From positions 32,777,501 to 32,841,500 of the forward strand of contig NC_090997.1 in assembly GCF_041146395.1 (NCBI RefSeq): 64,000 nucleotides of DNA, in the 5' to 3' direction. This DNA comes from Eulemur rufifrons (lineage: Eukaryota > Chordata > Mammalia > Primates > Lemuridae). Position 1 is the stretch's first letter, and the number at the start of each line of letters is the position of its first letter. Of the stretch, positions 35,361 to 47,336 are shown one piece after another. A program made the translations under genes and the position numbers. Below the pieces are notes generated by a model that did no database searches, had not been told where the DNA came from, and was given only the letters and a program-made list of their open reading frames with translations.

Positions 35361-35768
35361 TCATGAAGGTGTAGTGGATAATACTAGCACTGGACCAACA
35401 GACACCATTAGCTTTTTTTGATGAATATTTGGTTTTGGACTGTGTTTCAGTACTTCATCTTTATCCAACCATTGTGCCAAATGCTTGTGATTGTCAAAAA
35501 GAATACATTTTTCATCACACATAACAATAGGGTGTAGAAATGGTTCACCTTTATGTTGCGACAGCAAAGAAAGGCAAGCTTCGAGAAGATTTCTCTTCTG
35601 ATGCTCCTTTAATTCATGCGGTACCCATCTATCCAGCTTCTTTACCTTGCCAATTTGTTTCAAATGGTCCAACAGTGTTGGAATAGTAATGTCAAACCTT
35701 GCTGCTAATTCATGCGTAGGTTCAAATGGATTCGCTTCTACTACAGCTTTCAGCTCATCATTGTCCAC
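35361..35768 (-). pseudogene. Mariner transposase, N-terminal/central fragment
   Basis: This open stretch begins with the second part of the DNA-binding domain (helix-turn-helix region, DNDELKAVVEANPF and KQIGKVKKLDRWVPHEL). It reaches the catalytic core with VMCDEKCILFDN, which holds the first catalytic Asp and has Cys where mariners have Trp, then QWLDKDEVLKHSPKPN and HQKKLMVSV. It then shifts frame: the next residues, HYTFMKPGQSIT, lie in another frame. The first helix-turn-helix is upstream (35769-36000) in broken frames. The protein matches the family to which the transposase part of human SETMAR belongs. Confidence 0.8.
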
Positions 35769-36338
35769 CTTGGTCTCAGGTCACTCATATGGCTCATTTT
35801 TAATATTAAAATCACCAGAATGGAACTTCTCAAACCATTGTCATACTGTATGTTCATTAGCCACATCCTTCCCAAACATTTCACTGATATTTTGAGCTGT
35901 CTGGGCTGCACTGATTCCACGATGGAACTCATATTCAAAAAAACACAAATTTTTGACATCTATGGTTTCACAAAAATTTCTCTAAAATTTTTTTTGAAAA
36001 ATAATCACAAACTAAAATGCATGTTAGAAAGAATGAGAATGTACCTTCACACACACAAAAAAGAAGTGGAGTCAGTGAAATGTCAGAGGTAACAACTGTC
36101 AGACTTAGTATTTAAGGAAATCGGACATTCCATACTTAATAATCTAAATAATACATCAATGGCAAGAAAAGGAAACATTTCTTTCCCTATGGGCAACTGG
36201 AGAGGTCTCGCATGTAGATTCTCGGTTTTGGCACAAACACTCTGGCCTATAGGATCCCCAGAGGGTGGAAGGGAAACTGAGTACCTACAAGTAGGCACCT
36301 GCAGGGAGAAGCTCCAAGGAAAGAATGAGCATTCCTTT

Positions 36339-36573
36339 TCGTCACTGCCCTCCCAGAAATGTCCATTATTGCCTGGCTCTCTGAGAGGCTGAAGGGTAAA
36401 GCAGCTGTTGTAACTAAGTGGTAGACAGACCACAGCTGCAAAACAGCATGTGCAGAAGTGGAAGCTTTTCAAGTTACTGAGATTGTAAAATCAAATATGG
36501 CGTTGAGGTCTAGATAGATTGGGAAACTGGTTGAACTATGTAACAAATAAATCCTAAGATACTGAAATTTGGA
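36339..36573. repeat. Large inverted duplication, left arm
   Basis: 235 bp whose reverse complement recurs at 37128-37375. Over the aligned bases I count two substitutions and one 13-bp gap (absent here, between 'gaagggt' and 'aaagcag'). This arm starts abruptly within sequence that continues as an L2 element next to the other arm, so this copy is probably the derived one. Confidence 0.95.
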
Positions 36574-37127
36574 TTTCAGTGGGAGGCACAAGAGGTATTC
36601 AACTTTAGACACAGGAACAAGCTACAATGGAAACAGGGAAAAGGAACTGAGTTAGGGTTAAATAGTGGTCTTGGGCCAATTATCTTATGTTTCTCCACCC
36701 ACAGTCCTTGTGAGATCTGTTCATGGAGTATGATTAACTTAGAAATCAGTATAAGAGTCAGCCCAGGTGTAGCACATACCTAAACAAAGAAGGACTTTCA
36801 GAAAATGATTGATAAGAGCCCCCTGGAGAAACAGTGGGAGAGATGGATGTTGCATACACAATTCTCTGAAAACTCTCTAAAGAACATCAGGCTTAGGCAA
36901 TGTAGTTAAAAAATTGACTCATTGTTCTGCTAGGTTTTTTTGTCTCCGCTGTAGCAAAAGAATCAAAATTCTTATATGGCAGTTCTATATTCAAAGACAT
37001 TTACTTCAGATGACAGTGCCATTTTTATAGCATGTTAACCAGGGTATGTGAAAACTATTGCTAGCACACACTGGAATTATTGGGGTGAAAAGTCTATTAA
37101 TACTAAATGTTTTAGAAAATAAGCTGC
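36574..37127. other. Spacer of the inverted duplication
   Basis: Unique non-coding DNA with no repeat, gene or obvious palindrome recognised. Confidence 0.6.
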
Positions 37128-37375
37128 TCCAAATTTCAGTATCTTAGGATTTATTTGTTACATAGTTCAACCAGTTTCCCAATCTATCTAGACCTCAACG
37201 CCATATTTGATTTTACAATCTCAGTAACTTGAAAAGCTTCCACTTCTGCACATGCTGTTTTGCAGCTGTGGTCTGTCTACCACTTAGTCACAACAGCTGC
37301 TTTACACTCTCAACCCACCCTTCAGCTTCTCAGAGAGCCAGGCAATAATGGACATTTCTGGGAGGGCAGTGACGA
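37128..37375. repeat. Large inverted duplication, right arm
   Basis: 248 bp, reverse complement of 36339-36573 with 13 extra bases near 37303-37316. It reads through its outer edge into an L2 3' end (to about 37475) without a break, which suggests it is the original copy. The spacer between the arms is 554 bp. Confidence 0.95.
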
Positions 37376-37475
37376 TGTCTGACTTGCTCACAGCTGTCTC
37401 CTCAACTCTTTCTTAGCACAGGGTCCGGTTCAGAGAAACAACTTAATAAATATTTATTAAATGAATAAACAAATG
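37340..37475 (+). mobile_element. L2 LINE 3' end
   Basis: 'gggagggcagtgacgatgtctgacttgctcacagctgtctcc' then 'aacttaataaatatttattaaatgaataaac' matches the L2 3' end. Its first 36 bases are also present in the other inverted-repeat arm. Confidence 0.7.
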
Positions 37476-38887
37476 TCTGCAATCCTCTGTCTTGGATCAG
37501 CAATTATCTTTTATCTTTTCTGAGAAGGATCTTGGAGAGAAGGCAGGCAGGTATTTATTTAATGTGGGTGCTGATTTTTATTTTCTTCCTTTCTTATACA
37601 ATTACTGGATGGACAGAAAAAATGTGTTAGGCAAAGTACATATGACCAAGTCTCTCAAGATTTCCTTGTGGGGAAATTTAGTCTGAATCCTAATACAATT
37701 AAGGAGACTCAAACTACTGAACAAATGTGTTCTACTGGAACTGATGATTAACAGATATCAACTTGGAGGAGACTGTTGAGAGTCAGCCATTCCAGCTCTG
37801 TCCTTGCTTGGACATTTCCTATGCAACATTTTAATTTTATTAATTTCTTCAATTAAACTAGAGAAAGAAGGTTTTCCCAATTTGACATAAAATTGAAGAA
37901 GTTAGTAATTATGTTGGATTGGTGAATCAGGACCCAAAAAGACTATGACAGATTAGCACAATAGGACAAATCTAACTTAACAATTAGGCAGCATTTCTGA
38001 GAAATTTCCTAGGAAGAGAAAGGTGACAAGGTGGCAGCTCTTGTGAAGTCTTAGTGATATTCAAATTCAGGGAGTAGGCCAAACAAGTACCAATGGGGCA
38101 AAAAAATAATCCACGTGAAAAAGGAAGGAATTTTAACTGAAACTAAGCCCAACCTGAGTAACACCGATGACTGTCAAAAAAAAAGAGCTAATTTGATTTT
38201 AGTCAATATTAAGAGAATTGTGCTATTTTTACAAATCAACCAAGTATTTATGGAACTTCTATTGGCATTGTTCTTGGTGTAGTGGAGGATACAGAAGTGT
38301 CAGGCACATCCCTATTTTTAAGGTACTATTTAGTCATAGGAAGATTAGCAATTAGTCTCAACTATCAAGGAAATAAGCCCTCAAAACTCCCAAAGCCCAA
38401 AACCAAACAAAACCAAAAAAACAAAGCAAAACAAAAAAAACTCAGAGGCTTCAATGAACTTAACAGGCATTGCCCATTAACTAATGTTTATAACCATGGC
38501 CCTAAGTCATCAGGAACCTGCTGTAAATAAAATCCATTACTCTCTTTAGAGAAATCAAGTAATGGAAATACATTTTAGAAATTGTCTTTTTTGTTTAGTT
38601 ATTTTAGTTTTAAATGGGATATAATTCAGTTATCTGGAAAATTTAATTGTGGGGATTAGCTCATTCCTGAATGGGGTCAAATAAATCAGGTACCACTGCA
38701 CACAGAGTTAAGGACTAATGTGCACAGGTCAATACGTAATGATTGAGAAAAGAGGGAAATAAGCATAAGCAGTCAGAGAAATAAGGTATTCCATACCAAA
38801 CTCTCTAAAGAGCCAAGCCAGACTTGTGGGCTCCAAGTTCTTTGAGATCAGGCACAACAAAAGACTTTGGAGTGCTGATAGGAGGAT
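37476..38887. other. Non-coding DNA, no gene seen
   Basis: Holds an A/C-rich simple tract (38399-38440, AAAAC-type units). No exon is supported. Confidence 0.5.
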
Positions 38888-38910
38888 GGGGGGCGGGGTT
38901 GGGGTGGGGG
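38888..38910 (+). other. Strong G-quadruplex motif
   Basis: Runs of 6, 4, 4 and 5 G separated by C, TT and T: four tetrads with loops of 1, 2 and 1. This is among the most stable classes of intramolecular G4. The rest of the region is AT-rich. Confidence 0.85.
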
Positions 38911-39239
38911 AAAGCTGCTGCTTCTAGATAAGGCAAGTGTATAATCTACCAAAATACCAGCATCATGTTATTCTTTACAGCTATGGTGTACTACATACCA
39001 AAACAATGGCACATTTCCTTCTCAGGTGGGGTTTCCAGTGCACAATAGTCTCCCTTCTTTGTGCCTATGTTTGGACTTCTAACTTAATGCTACAAAAAAA
39101 ATCATGCCACCAAGTGGACACATGCCACTCCAAACGTGTGGCCTCTAATCTCAGTTGGCCCACAGTGAAGCACAGAGTGTGTCCCACAGCCAGCTTTCTT
39201 TTCTATACTCATCGCAGCTTTCCTGAACCTCCACCTCGT
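38911..39239. other. Non-coding DNA, no gene seen
   Basis: The 107-codon frame at 38937-39260 has no recognisable domain and no exon-like signals. Confidence 0.4.
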
Positions 39240-39960
39240 CCCTATTTTCATCCTCTTTAGGCATGACCTACCTCACCTCCTATTTCATAAAGTGCATTCT
39301 GTCCTGCACATTTCTGCATCCCAGATCGACATCCACCCATCCTTTCTTCTTCACAGGAAAGATACCTCTCCTTATGTTCAAGGCTAATTCTTTCATCTTT
39401 CTGCAGCTATTCATACTGCTGACTTCTTCCTCCTTGACTCCCTTCTGAGTCTCTTCATATTCCAGCCTCATTTTCCTCTTCTTCCTCCTCTGGAGGCACC
39501 TTTGAGCCATCCTCCTTGATGTATCTTTGTGGCATCTTCCTCTGCCCACCTTTACATGTCACATTCCCCCATCGACACAGATTTTGTTCATGGTCATCTT
39601 CTCACACTGACTTAGGCAGCATGGCCCACCAGGAGATTTTCCTGAGAAGGCTCCCACACCTCTGCCCTTTGCACATACTGTTTAGTGTTCTGGGGTATCT
39701 GCTCCACTGATCCATTTGCCCAGGATCTGCTTGTGTTTCAATGTGTTCAAACGTTTCTTTTTGAACTGTTTCTTGATTCTCACAATAAGCTCTATAGATC
39801 TTCTCTGTACACCTCTTCTCCTAAAACTCTCAACAGCACTCCTACCACAGGTTCTGTCATGCAATCAGTTTCTATGTTTCTATTTTAAGAGGCTGCATTG
39901 TTCTTTGCTGTATTTTTACAAGGAAATGGGCTCAATAAACATCTACCAAGAGAATGAGTG
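39240..39960 (+). mobile_element. L2 LINE 3' portion, plus strand
   Basis: The 3' part is clear: 'ctctgccctttgcacatactg' (39661-39681), 'ttctgtcatgcaatcag' and 'gggctcaataaacatctaccaagagaatgagtgaa' at the end (39928-39962). The first half (39240-39640), pyrimidine-rich, is less certain. Open frames inside are chance. Confidence 0.65.
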
Positions 39961-42900
39961 AATTTTACATGTGCAAAGTTTGATGTTGGTAATGACCTCC
40001 CTGACTCAAAGATAGCCAAACACTGCCTGGATGACCAACTGGTGGGGTTACCATTTGATAAGGATGTGGACCACACAGGATTAAGTAACTTAATGCTCCT
40101 ACCACGAGGAAGAGTTTATGATGTTATGATGATCCTGTACCAAGTAAATCTCCTTAAAGTTACTTTTCTAAAGACTAGAAATTAACAAAGTCTAAATAAA
40201 CTATATGATAAATTAAAAAGTACATTGGTGGTATCATTTTTTTCCTTCTTATTTTTCCTAACAGACATTGAAACACTTCAAACACAGAATTATACTTTTT
40301 GCTCTGTGTTATGGTGGGATGAGTCATTGCCTAATGAAGACCTAAACCATTCTTGTATCATACACCTGTAAACCTAGTAGGTCTTGGAGGAAAGGGATCC
40401 ACCTTAGTTTCTCAGAAGGTGTCCTCTAACTTTCTACAGTAACTGCTTACCAACTATTTGCCACTATGTGCTGGGTGTGCTAAACCTAAGAAGCTTGTGT
40501 CTTCAGCAGCTCCCTTGGAGACCACATGGGCCTGGAAGCAAACAGGGGATAATGACAAGAACATCTTTCCTTCTATCTTTTGCAATTTTTATTTTCATGA
40601 TGAAGCTACTTGTGTTAAATCTTTTAAAAATACTACATCTTATAGTGCTTGTATGAAAGAAAATAAGTTCATAGTTTCTGGCATGGTTGGAGACATTAAA
40701 AGAGCTCTAGTTGTTGAATAAAATCACAGTATTAAACCTTCCTGAAAGACTGCTATTTCCTGACTAATTCCTCTTAAGCAAAATATTTAAGATCAGTATG
40801 AAGTTAAGAGACTACAGCTTTTTCTTCTGAGGATTACCTTTCATGGAAATGATAAAATGGAAAAATAATTATTCCGTAAAGGCCAATAAAAAGGCAAATC
40901 CTCCCAACGAATCCACAGATACAATTATCCTTAAACACCCTCCACTTATCAGGGGGAGAAAAAGAAAACTTCCTCAGATCCATTCAAATATAAAAACATT
41001 CTTTACTACATTGAATTTTATAAAATCCCATTGTTAAATACTTCCTCTCAAACTCCTGCCAAATGGGAGGATTACTGCTGAAACAGACAAGGAATATGTG
41101 ACCTCCTTCCCCTACCCTGAGGGTTACACTTTGGCACACATACAGATCTATTTTCTACAAAGGATGCAGCTTTTGAGAGATGTGAAGGATCTGGAATAAG
41201 AACACTGGCCCTCATCAATCCACTTCCTCTATTGGAAGGGAGTCTCCCAAATAAGTCTTCTAAAGGAAATACTGAAATGAAGTCACCCATGTTCAGTAAA
41301 GTAACAGTAGCTTGATGATGTGATTGTCTCAAAAGTGATACAAGGTACAGCAGTTAGACTGAGAGTTCACTGGAATTTTTAATAAAGCAATGTTAGACAA
41401 ATATTTGCACAGATGCACACACATAGTTATTTGTTCTGCTTCAACGGGACTCACCCAAGTGATAGTTTTAAAACATAAACAGTGGGAAACTGCTGTAGTA
41501 ATGACTAGCAAACTACAGCAATTATTTGCAAGAGTTGAAAACTGTTCATCTAATAAAACGTAGGAAGCTGTGTGGGAGAAAAAGGAGTGAAATTCTCTAG
41601 CAAGTGAGGCTGGAATTTTATAATTCACTTTGGCAATCGCATGTGTTTAGTCAGCAGGCCAACGTTCCTACTGTGCTGCACAATGCCAGGGACAGTGTTC
41701 ATCTTAAATACGCACTGTTAAGAGAGCAAATGTTTCTAGCCAAGCTACATAAATACTATTACTGCAGCAGACCTTGAATATATACCATTTGTTACATATC
41801 TCTGAGAAGATCTGTGAAGCACAGAAAAGGCTCTTGTTAGTTCAGAAATTAATTTGGCTGAGATGGCACCACAGTGTTTGAAAATGTATTAAGCAGTACT
41901 TCAGAAGTGGCCTATATATTAGCAGTTATTTCTTTCTACTAATAAGTAGTTATGCTCTAATTACAGAATATAGGATAGTCTCCAGACTATATTTTTAACA
42001 TCTCCTTAGCAATATAAACAGACACCAAGACATGGAAAGCTCTCATGGTCTTCTCTTTTTATTAAGCAGTGTTTTACTCTTCAAGGATATTCTCTTCATC
42101 ACTGTTTATCAAAATTAACTTCCTCTTCAAATGTGGAAAGATTCTGAGAGTTCTAATGGTATATAGATGTAACTGATAATCAGATTAATGTAACACTTAT
42201 TGTGCAAACAGCTCAAATTTATAAATAACAAACAACTGGCCATCTATGGAAGGTCCATATAGGAATCAGGGACACAAAGAAATGGAAAGTATAAAAATAA
42301 GAAGTTGAATTTATATCTGTATACATCTATTCATATAAATATCTTTGTTTCCTGTGCTTATTCTCTGGTTGCCTTATGTTTGAATCTTAAATTATCATTT
42401 AATTAGTTAAAGTAACATTTCACCAGGATTTGTCCTTCAGTAGTTATTTATGGCAACCTAAAAGCCACAGACCTGTTTTTTCCAAGTAGCACACCAATAA
42501 TGCAGAACAAATATTTTTTCCTTAGTAGATATATGATGGAAATGTTTGTGGAAAAAAAATCTAAATATTCTTTCAGTGGAGGAGGAGAGAAAATTTGATG
42601 TTTGGAGAGAGGGACATTCTGTGCATAAAGAAGCACAGAGTTTCATAACTCCTGGGCAATGTGAGAGACGTGTGCAGTTAGTTCCAATACGGAGTTACTT
42701 CCTTTCTACCAAAAGGCATCTAGTTATAACCTGACCCATCACTACAGCAAGGGGCAGATCCCACCGAGCACAGCCCAGGAGAGGTCAGCATCCTGCACAC
42801 CAGAGACCCAGAGTGAAGCCTGGTGGCATCAGAATGAGGAGTGATTTCCTGGTGGCACATGAGTAATTGGAAATTTTTAGAGTGCACTAGAGAAAAGCAA

Positions 42901-43860
42901 TCATCTCAGAGAAATAGTTGAGGAAGACTCAGTGTTAAAGTCTGAATTTAGAGCAATAGTAGATTGAGAGATTAAAAAAGTCTTTCAACTTATACCCTAA
43001 GAGCTGACCAGGAAGATCTAAGAATGATAGGTATGGAACAAAGAAGCATCTTGAAGGAAAAGAAGAGCCAAGTCTCATTCAATTGCCTCAGCCTCAGCTG
43101 TCTATGAAGCTGGTTAAGTTTCCTACTTGGAAAATTGAAAGTTAGTGCCTGTGTCTAATTTGATGAATTATAATTTAGTTTTTAAAAAAACTTTTTAGAA
43201 AATTGTGAATAGTTTCTCGCTAGGATTCCTCACAGTTCTTGTTGAAGAAGGCAGCTGTGGTACAGAAAAATAACATCCTATTATGGCTACCTTTGCCAAA
43301 ATAGCTTCTCCCTCTGCAGACCCAGTCTAACCCAGACCTCAGAATCTCCTGGACTATGAACAACTCAAGCCATTGTGATTTGGAAGTATCTTAGTGCTAG
43401 AGAAGACACGGGATGGCCAGGAGACAATAGCAGCATTAGAAGGCCCTAGTTGAACAGAATATATAATTTCACTTAACAGCTGCTGAAGCTCATTAACTAC
43501 GCTGGCATGAATGATTCTTTACAACTACAAAAAGAAAGAAAAACAGATAGCAGCCTACTTACAGATGCAGCATGAGCTGTCCCTTGTTTTCCAGCTTTCA
43601 AGAGAAGCAAAACATGTCTGCATAATAACTTTAACCTACAATTCAACACTATTTAAAAGTGTAGCTTGCCATAAGCTTAGAGAGATATTTTTGCACAACA
43701 TTTTCAAAACCTCCACAATATTCCAGCAGAATTTTTGACTGCGGCTTGCTATTACCTGCTGAGGAGTCAATCAGGCAGCAATCTAGCTGGCCCAGTCTCT
43801 CCAGGAACACACCACCATCCTTGCACTCAAACACTTCTTTCCAAACACACCCTGTACGTC
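39961..43860. other. Non-coding DNA, no gene supported
   Basis: Several open frames of 60-100 codons (39958-40185, 40458-40721, 41072-41332, 41329-41628) show no domain I recognise and no flanking splice pattern. A MIR- or L2-like phrase ('ccaactatttgccactatgtgctggg') is at 40450-40475. Confidence 0.45.
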
Positions 43861-43929
43861 TTCATGTCCTCAACCTGTATAGCTCAAATGCCTTTCTTAT
43901 GTGATCTTTAGCACTTCTTGTTTTTCACT

Positions 43930-44115
43930 TTAGATTCTCTGCCACTTACTGAGTGACCTTGAGCAAGTCACTTAGCCTTTCTGTGCCTCAGTTTCCTTAT
44001 ATGTAAAAATATGATAGCATCTACCTCACACTGCTGTTGTGAGAATTAAATTATGACTAACACAAGTAAAGCACCTAGAATAGTGTCTGGCACATAGCCC
44101 ACTCAATAAATGTCA
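43930..44115 (+). mobile_element. MIR SINE, plus strand, well preserved
   Basis: 'tctgccacttactgagtgaccttgagcaagtcacttagcctttctgtgcctcagtttcc' (43936 onwards), 'ctacctcacactgctgttgtgagaattaaat' and 'aaagcacctagaatagtgtctggcacatag' give the full MIR order. Confidence 0.9.
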
Positions 44116-44346
44116 TTTAAAATTTCATTATGACTATAACTCAGGACATGATGTACCATTATTACTTAAACATGCACATCATCTACTTCATCTCAAGGAA
44201 AATTGCTTGAGGGCAACTACAGGCATCTAGGAGGTATATAGGTACATATCAGCCTCCTTCCTTGCCCTCATTCCTCTTCCCACTCCTTCCTCACTCTCCA
44301 TCCTCCTCCAAACACACACATACTGAGGAGTACCGCTATGGTGGGG

Positions 44347-44385
44347 TCAACCCAACAGCCAAACATTTCTTGGCTGTTGGGTTGA
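44347..44385. repeat. Perfect 16-bp inverted repeat (hairpin)
   Basis: TCAACCCAACAGCCAA at 44347-44362 and its exact reverse complement at 44370-44385, with the 7-base loop ACATTTC. A second, weaker stem follows at once (CATAGACAC 44404-44412 with GTGTCTATG 44424-44432). Confidence 0.9.
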
Positions 44386-44789
44386 GCTGAAGGTTCAAGA
44401 ACACATAGACACGGTCACTATGTGTGTCTATGCATAGAACTCCTTGTGGATGTTCTTCCACCCAGGAGTAAGAAGCAATGTGTCCCATTTTTTTAAGACA
44501 GGTTAATTTTTACCTCTTACCTATCTTCTCAGATAATCTCCCTTCTTCAAAATGTCTCATAAATAGAACTGCCCGATATGGGGTTCTAGGCTGAGGGAGT
44601 GTGAAATAAATGATTCCAGCCCAATTCATTAGCATTCTATATAGAGGTTGGAGCAGATGCTCTACTTAGTGATAAGATGTTATTTTGTTTGCTTTTCCTC
44701 TTCTGAGCATGTATTTCCCATGGAACCTTTTCACAGAGGGGTGCCTGGTCTCAGGTAATCCTGGGGCTCTGGTCCACAAAACAACATAT

Positions 44790-44905
44790 CATTCCTCTCT
44801 CCTTTGCAACCACAGGTATCAAGGCTTTTTCAACTTTGTACCCTTCAGCCCCTAACACTTGGTATTCTTTATACAAGTAGGCATTCAGTATTTATTGAAG
44901 CAAGC
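44790..44905 (+). mobile_element. L2 LINE 3' end fragment
   Basis: 'ttcagcccctaacacttggtattctttatacaagtaggcattcagtatttattgaa' follows the L2 terminus pattern. Confidence 0.6.
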
Positions 44906-45059
44906 TATTATTCACCTTTATAAAAAAAAAATGTTACTAACATTCTGGTAGGGTCAGTCACTATGATAGAGGTTCTATCATTTAATTAAACTAAAATTCA
45001 AAACTCAAAGAACACTTCATAATAGCAAATACCAATCTAATGCCTATTAGTAAATTTCA

Positions 45060-45245
45060 GCTGACTGTCACTATGACCTACAGGCCCTACATTACCTGGC
45101 TTTTGCTTACCTCTCTGATTATTCTGTGCTATAATACTTTATAATTTTTGTTTGATTCAACTTCTCGTCATTTGCACTTGCTGCCCCCTCTGCCTGGAAT
45201 GCTGCCTGGAATTTCATATGGTGGAGTCCTTCTCATGATTCCTGT
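45060..45245 (+). mobile_element. L2 LINE fragment
   Basis: 'ggccctacattacctggcttttgcttacctctctgattattctgtgc' and 'ctgccccctctgcctggaatgctgcctgg' are characteristic of the L2 region upstream of its 3' end. Confidence 0.75.
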
Positions 45246-47336
45246 CTCAGGACAAAAAAAGGTACCCATAGCAGGAAGACAAGGCAAAAAGGGAATTCTT
45301 CCCCTGAGGAAATGACAAGTAGATTGAGTGGTAAAGCATGAGTGTGTATGCATATATATGTGCATGCAAGAGTGTAGGTGTTTGGGGGTAGAGGTGAATA
45401 AAATGACAGCATCCAATCTATGCAAAGGGAAGAATAAGGCAAAGGTTTCCAGGCATGAAGGAAAAGAACAAGGTTGTTTGAAGAATTACAAGTCAGTGTG
45501 GCTGGAGCTTATGCTGGGGGACAGCAGATGGGGCATGAGCCAGATCACAAGGACCTCTTTAGAAGAGGCTCCAAAAGAGGGGCAGTACAGAAGTTATATA
45601 CATTAGCCCTTAAGTAATATCTTAATCTAAGACATAATAGTTCTTCCTAAGGAAAAAAAAAAATCCTGCCTTCACTGGTATTCTCTTAGTCTTCTTTAAC
45701 CTAGAAATAATCAATAGTGCTAGAAAAGTGTTAGTCACCCTGGGACTTTTAAATTTCCTTCAGGAAAAGTGAGCTACCCTGTCCTGAGATTCAGGGGATG
45801 GGACTGTTTATATTAGGCCCTGGGAGCTTGTTTTCTAACCCTAAACATAAACCTAACCTCTCCAGCACTAGTGCTACTGTTGTCTCAGGAGGTAAACTGA
45901 ATGATTTTTTTAAGGTGATTTAATTACCATATCACACATATTCAATAAGAATTAAATTTGTACCAACAACCTGAATAGATTCTACTCTACACAAAAAGAA
46001 CAGAGAAATTACACTTCAGCAAATTGCATTTTGATAAGTTGAATTTTACTTTTAAAATAGCCTTAAATTTTTAGAATGTTTAACAACTCATGATGATTTA
46101 TTTTGAAATACTCAGAGATTTAGGGTCAAGGTATAAGAAATCAATAAAATCAATACAGAATCTAAAGCTAAAACATAGAAAAGTAGATGATTACTTTAAG
46201 ATACAGTTGAACATTATTTTATGAATCAACAATGTGTGAATTTCCTAATTTCTTATTCAATATCTAACTGTCAGAACTTATTTTAAGTAAAATGTAGATT
46301 TACTGGGCTAAGAGAGTAGAATGAGAATTGGGGAAAGACAACTATATATCTGATATTGCCAAGAAAGCCAATGAAAGCATTTGAAAAAGAAAAATGTTTG
46401 AAAATTAAATTTTCTAGAAGAGTATTCAATAGTTTAAAGATTATAATTACAAAGAAAATTTTAATCTAACAGGATAATTAAAGAATAAGGAATTTATCAA
46501 AATCACTTCTTTAATATGCACCTTAAAAGACCTATTATGTACAAAACATGAATATGCACACATTCTGCAAATGAATATATTTCTACTGACTGGGAATCAT
46601 GACTACAAGTGCCACTGTTTTATGGCATTGAGACATTTATTTATATGTTTAACTGCATGTGGTTCTTTAGCTTTTACATAAATTTTCCTTCACTTATAGG
46701 ATTTGTTATAAGCATTTGCTCTTTTCAAGAGTTTAATTCTTTAGCTGAAAAACACCAAATCCAAAATTCAGAAATGGTAGTCAGGCCATACAAGGAGGCA
46801 CACTGAGAATAAAGAGCTGATAACATATTGGCACACTGTAAAACATTTATATTTTACAACACACTTTCCAGTAAGGTATGTCACATCCTGAGATCTCATG
46901 GCATCATTTTTGAAATGAGAGCTGTGGAGAGATTCTGATATTACTCAGAGTTGTGAAGTTACCTGATTTAGTTCCTTCATTAATTTCTCTAACCATGTGG
47001 GGCACTGAAGTCTGTAGGGATAGTACATTCACTTTTAGTGTTTGTGCCAAATGAATCCCCAATCCACTTTGTTTTAATTTGCATCAAAAAACCTCCACAC
47101 TCAAAGTAACTGCAATCATTAAGCTTATACAACAATTAGATATACAAATTAGGAACTTGCCCACCACATTCACACTGCAGATTTAAAAAGAGTGTATTAG
47201 TGAGAGATATTTGTCCCTACATTACAACTGAAGAAGCCTATTAAAGAATATTCAACTTAATTCATTGACTATTATTTCTAATAATAAGTATATTCAGAAG
47301 ATACGATTTTTAAAATTTTATTTATGGCCCTTTATT
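45246..47336. other. Non-coding DNA, no gene seen
   Basis: AT-rich; a TATG-type short tract lies at 45342-45368. No exon or clear repeat. Confidence 0.5.

Larger units (their letters stand above)
34878..36147 (-). mobile_element. Mariner DNA transposon with Hsmar1-like transposase
   Basis: A 1270-bp element. Its terminal inverted repeats are TTAGGTCATTAAATATGAAA (left, 34878 onwards) and, reverse-complemented, TTAGATTATTAAGTATGGAA (right, ending 36147), with matching downstream bases (ATGTCTGA / ATGTCCGA). Both sides lie in TA-containing sequence. The terminal repeat style resembles Mos1-type mariners, while the encoded protein resembles Hsmar1 (cecropia group). It is unlike the mariner at 21577-22846 in both ends and protein. 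Confidence 0.85.

Noticed and set aside
34878..36147. Calling this element Hsmar1 itself
   Set aside because: Its terminal inverted repeats differ from Hsmar1 and the transposase is only related, so a family name was not assigned.
36339..37375. Inverted duplication as a pure assembly artefact
   Set aside because: Artefact foldbacks would be exactly identical; two substitutions and a 13-bp indel argue for a real event, though long reads should confirm.
39958..40185. 75-codon frame that looked protein-like
   Set aside because: No family recognised, no splice context, and it begins in the end of an L2 repeat; not enough to call a gene.
44347..44432. Possible new microRNA hairpin
   Set aside because: The 16-bp perfect stem is shorter than a typical pre-miRNA stem and shows no lower stem; kept only as a structural finding.
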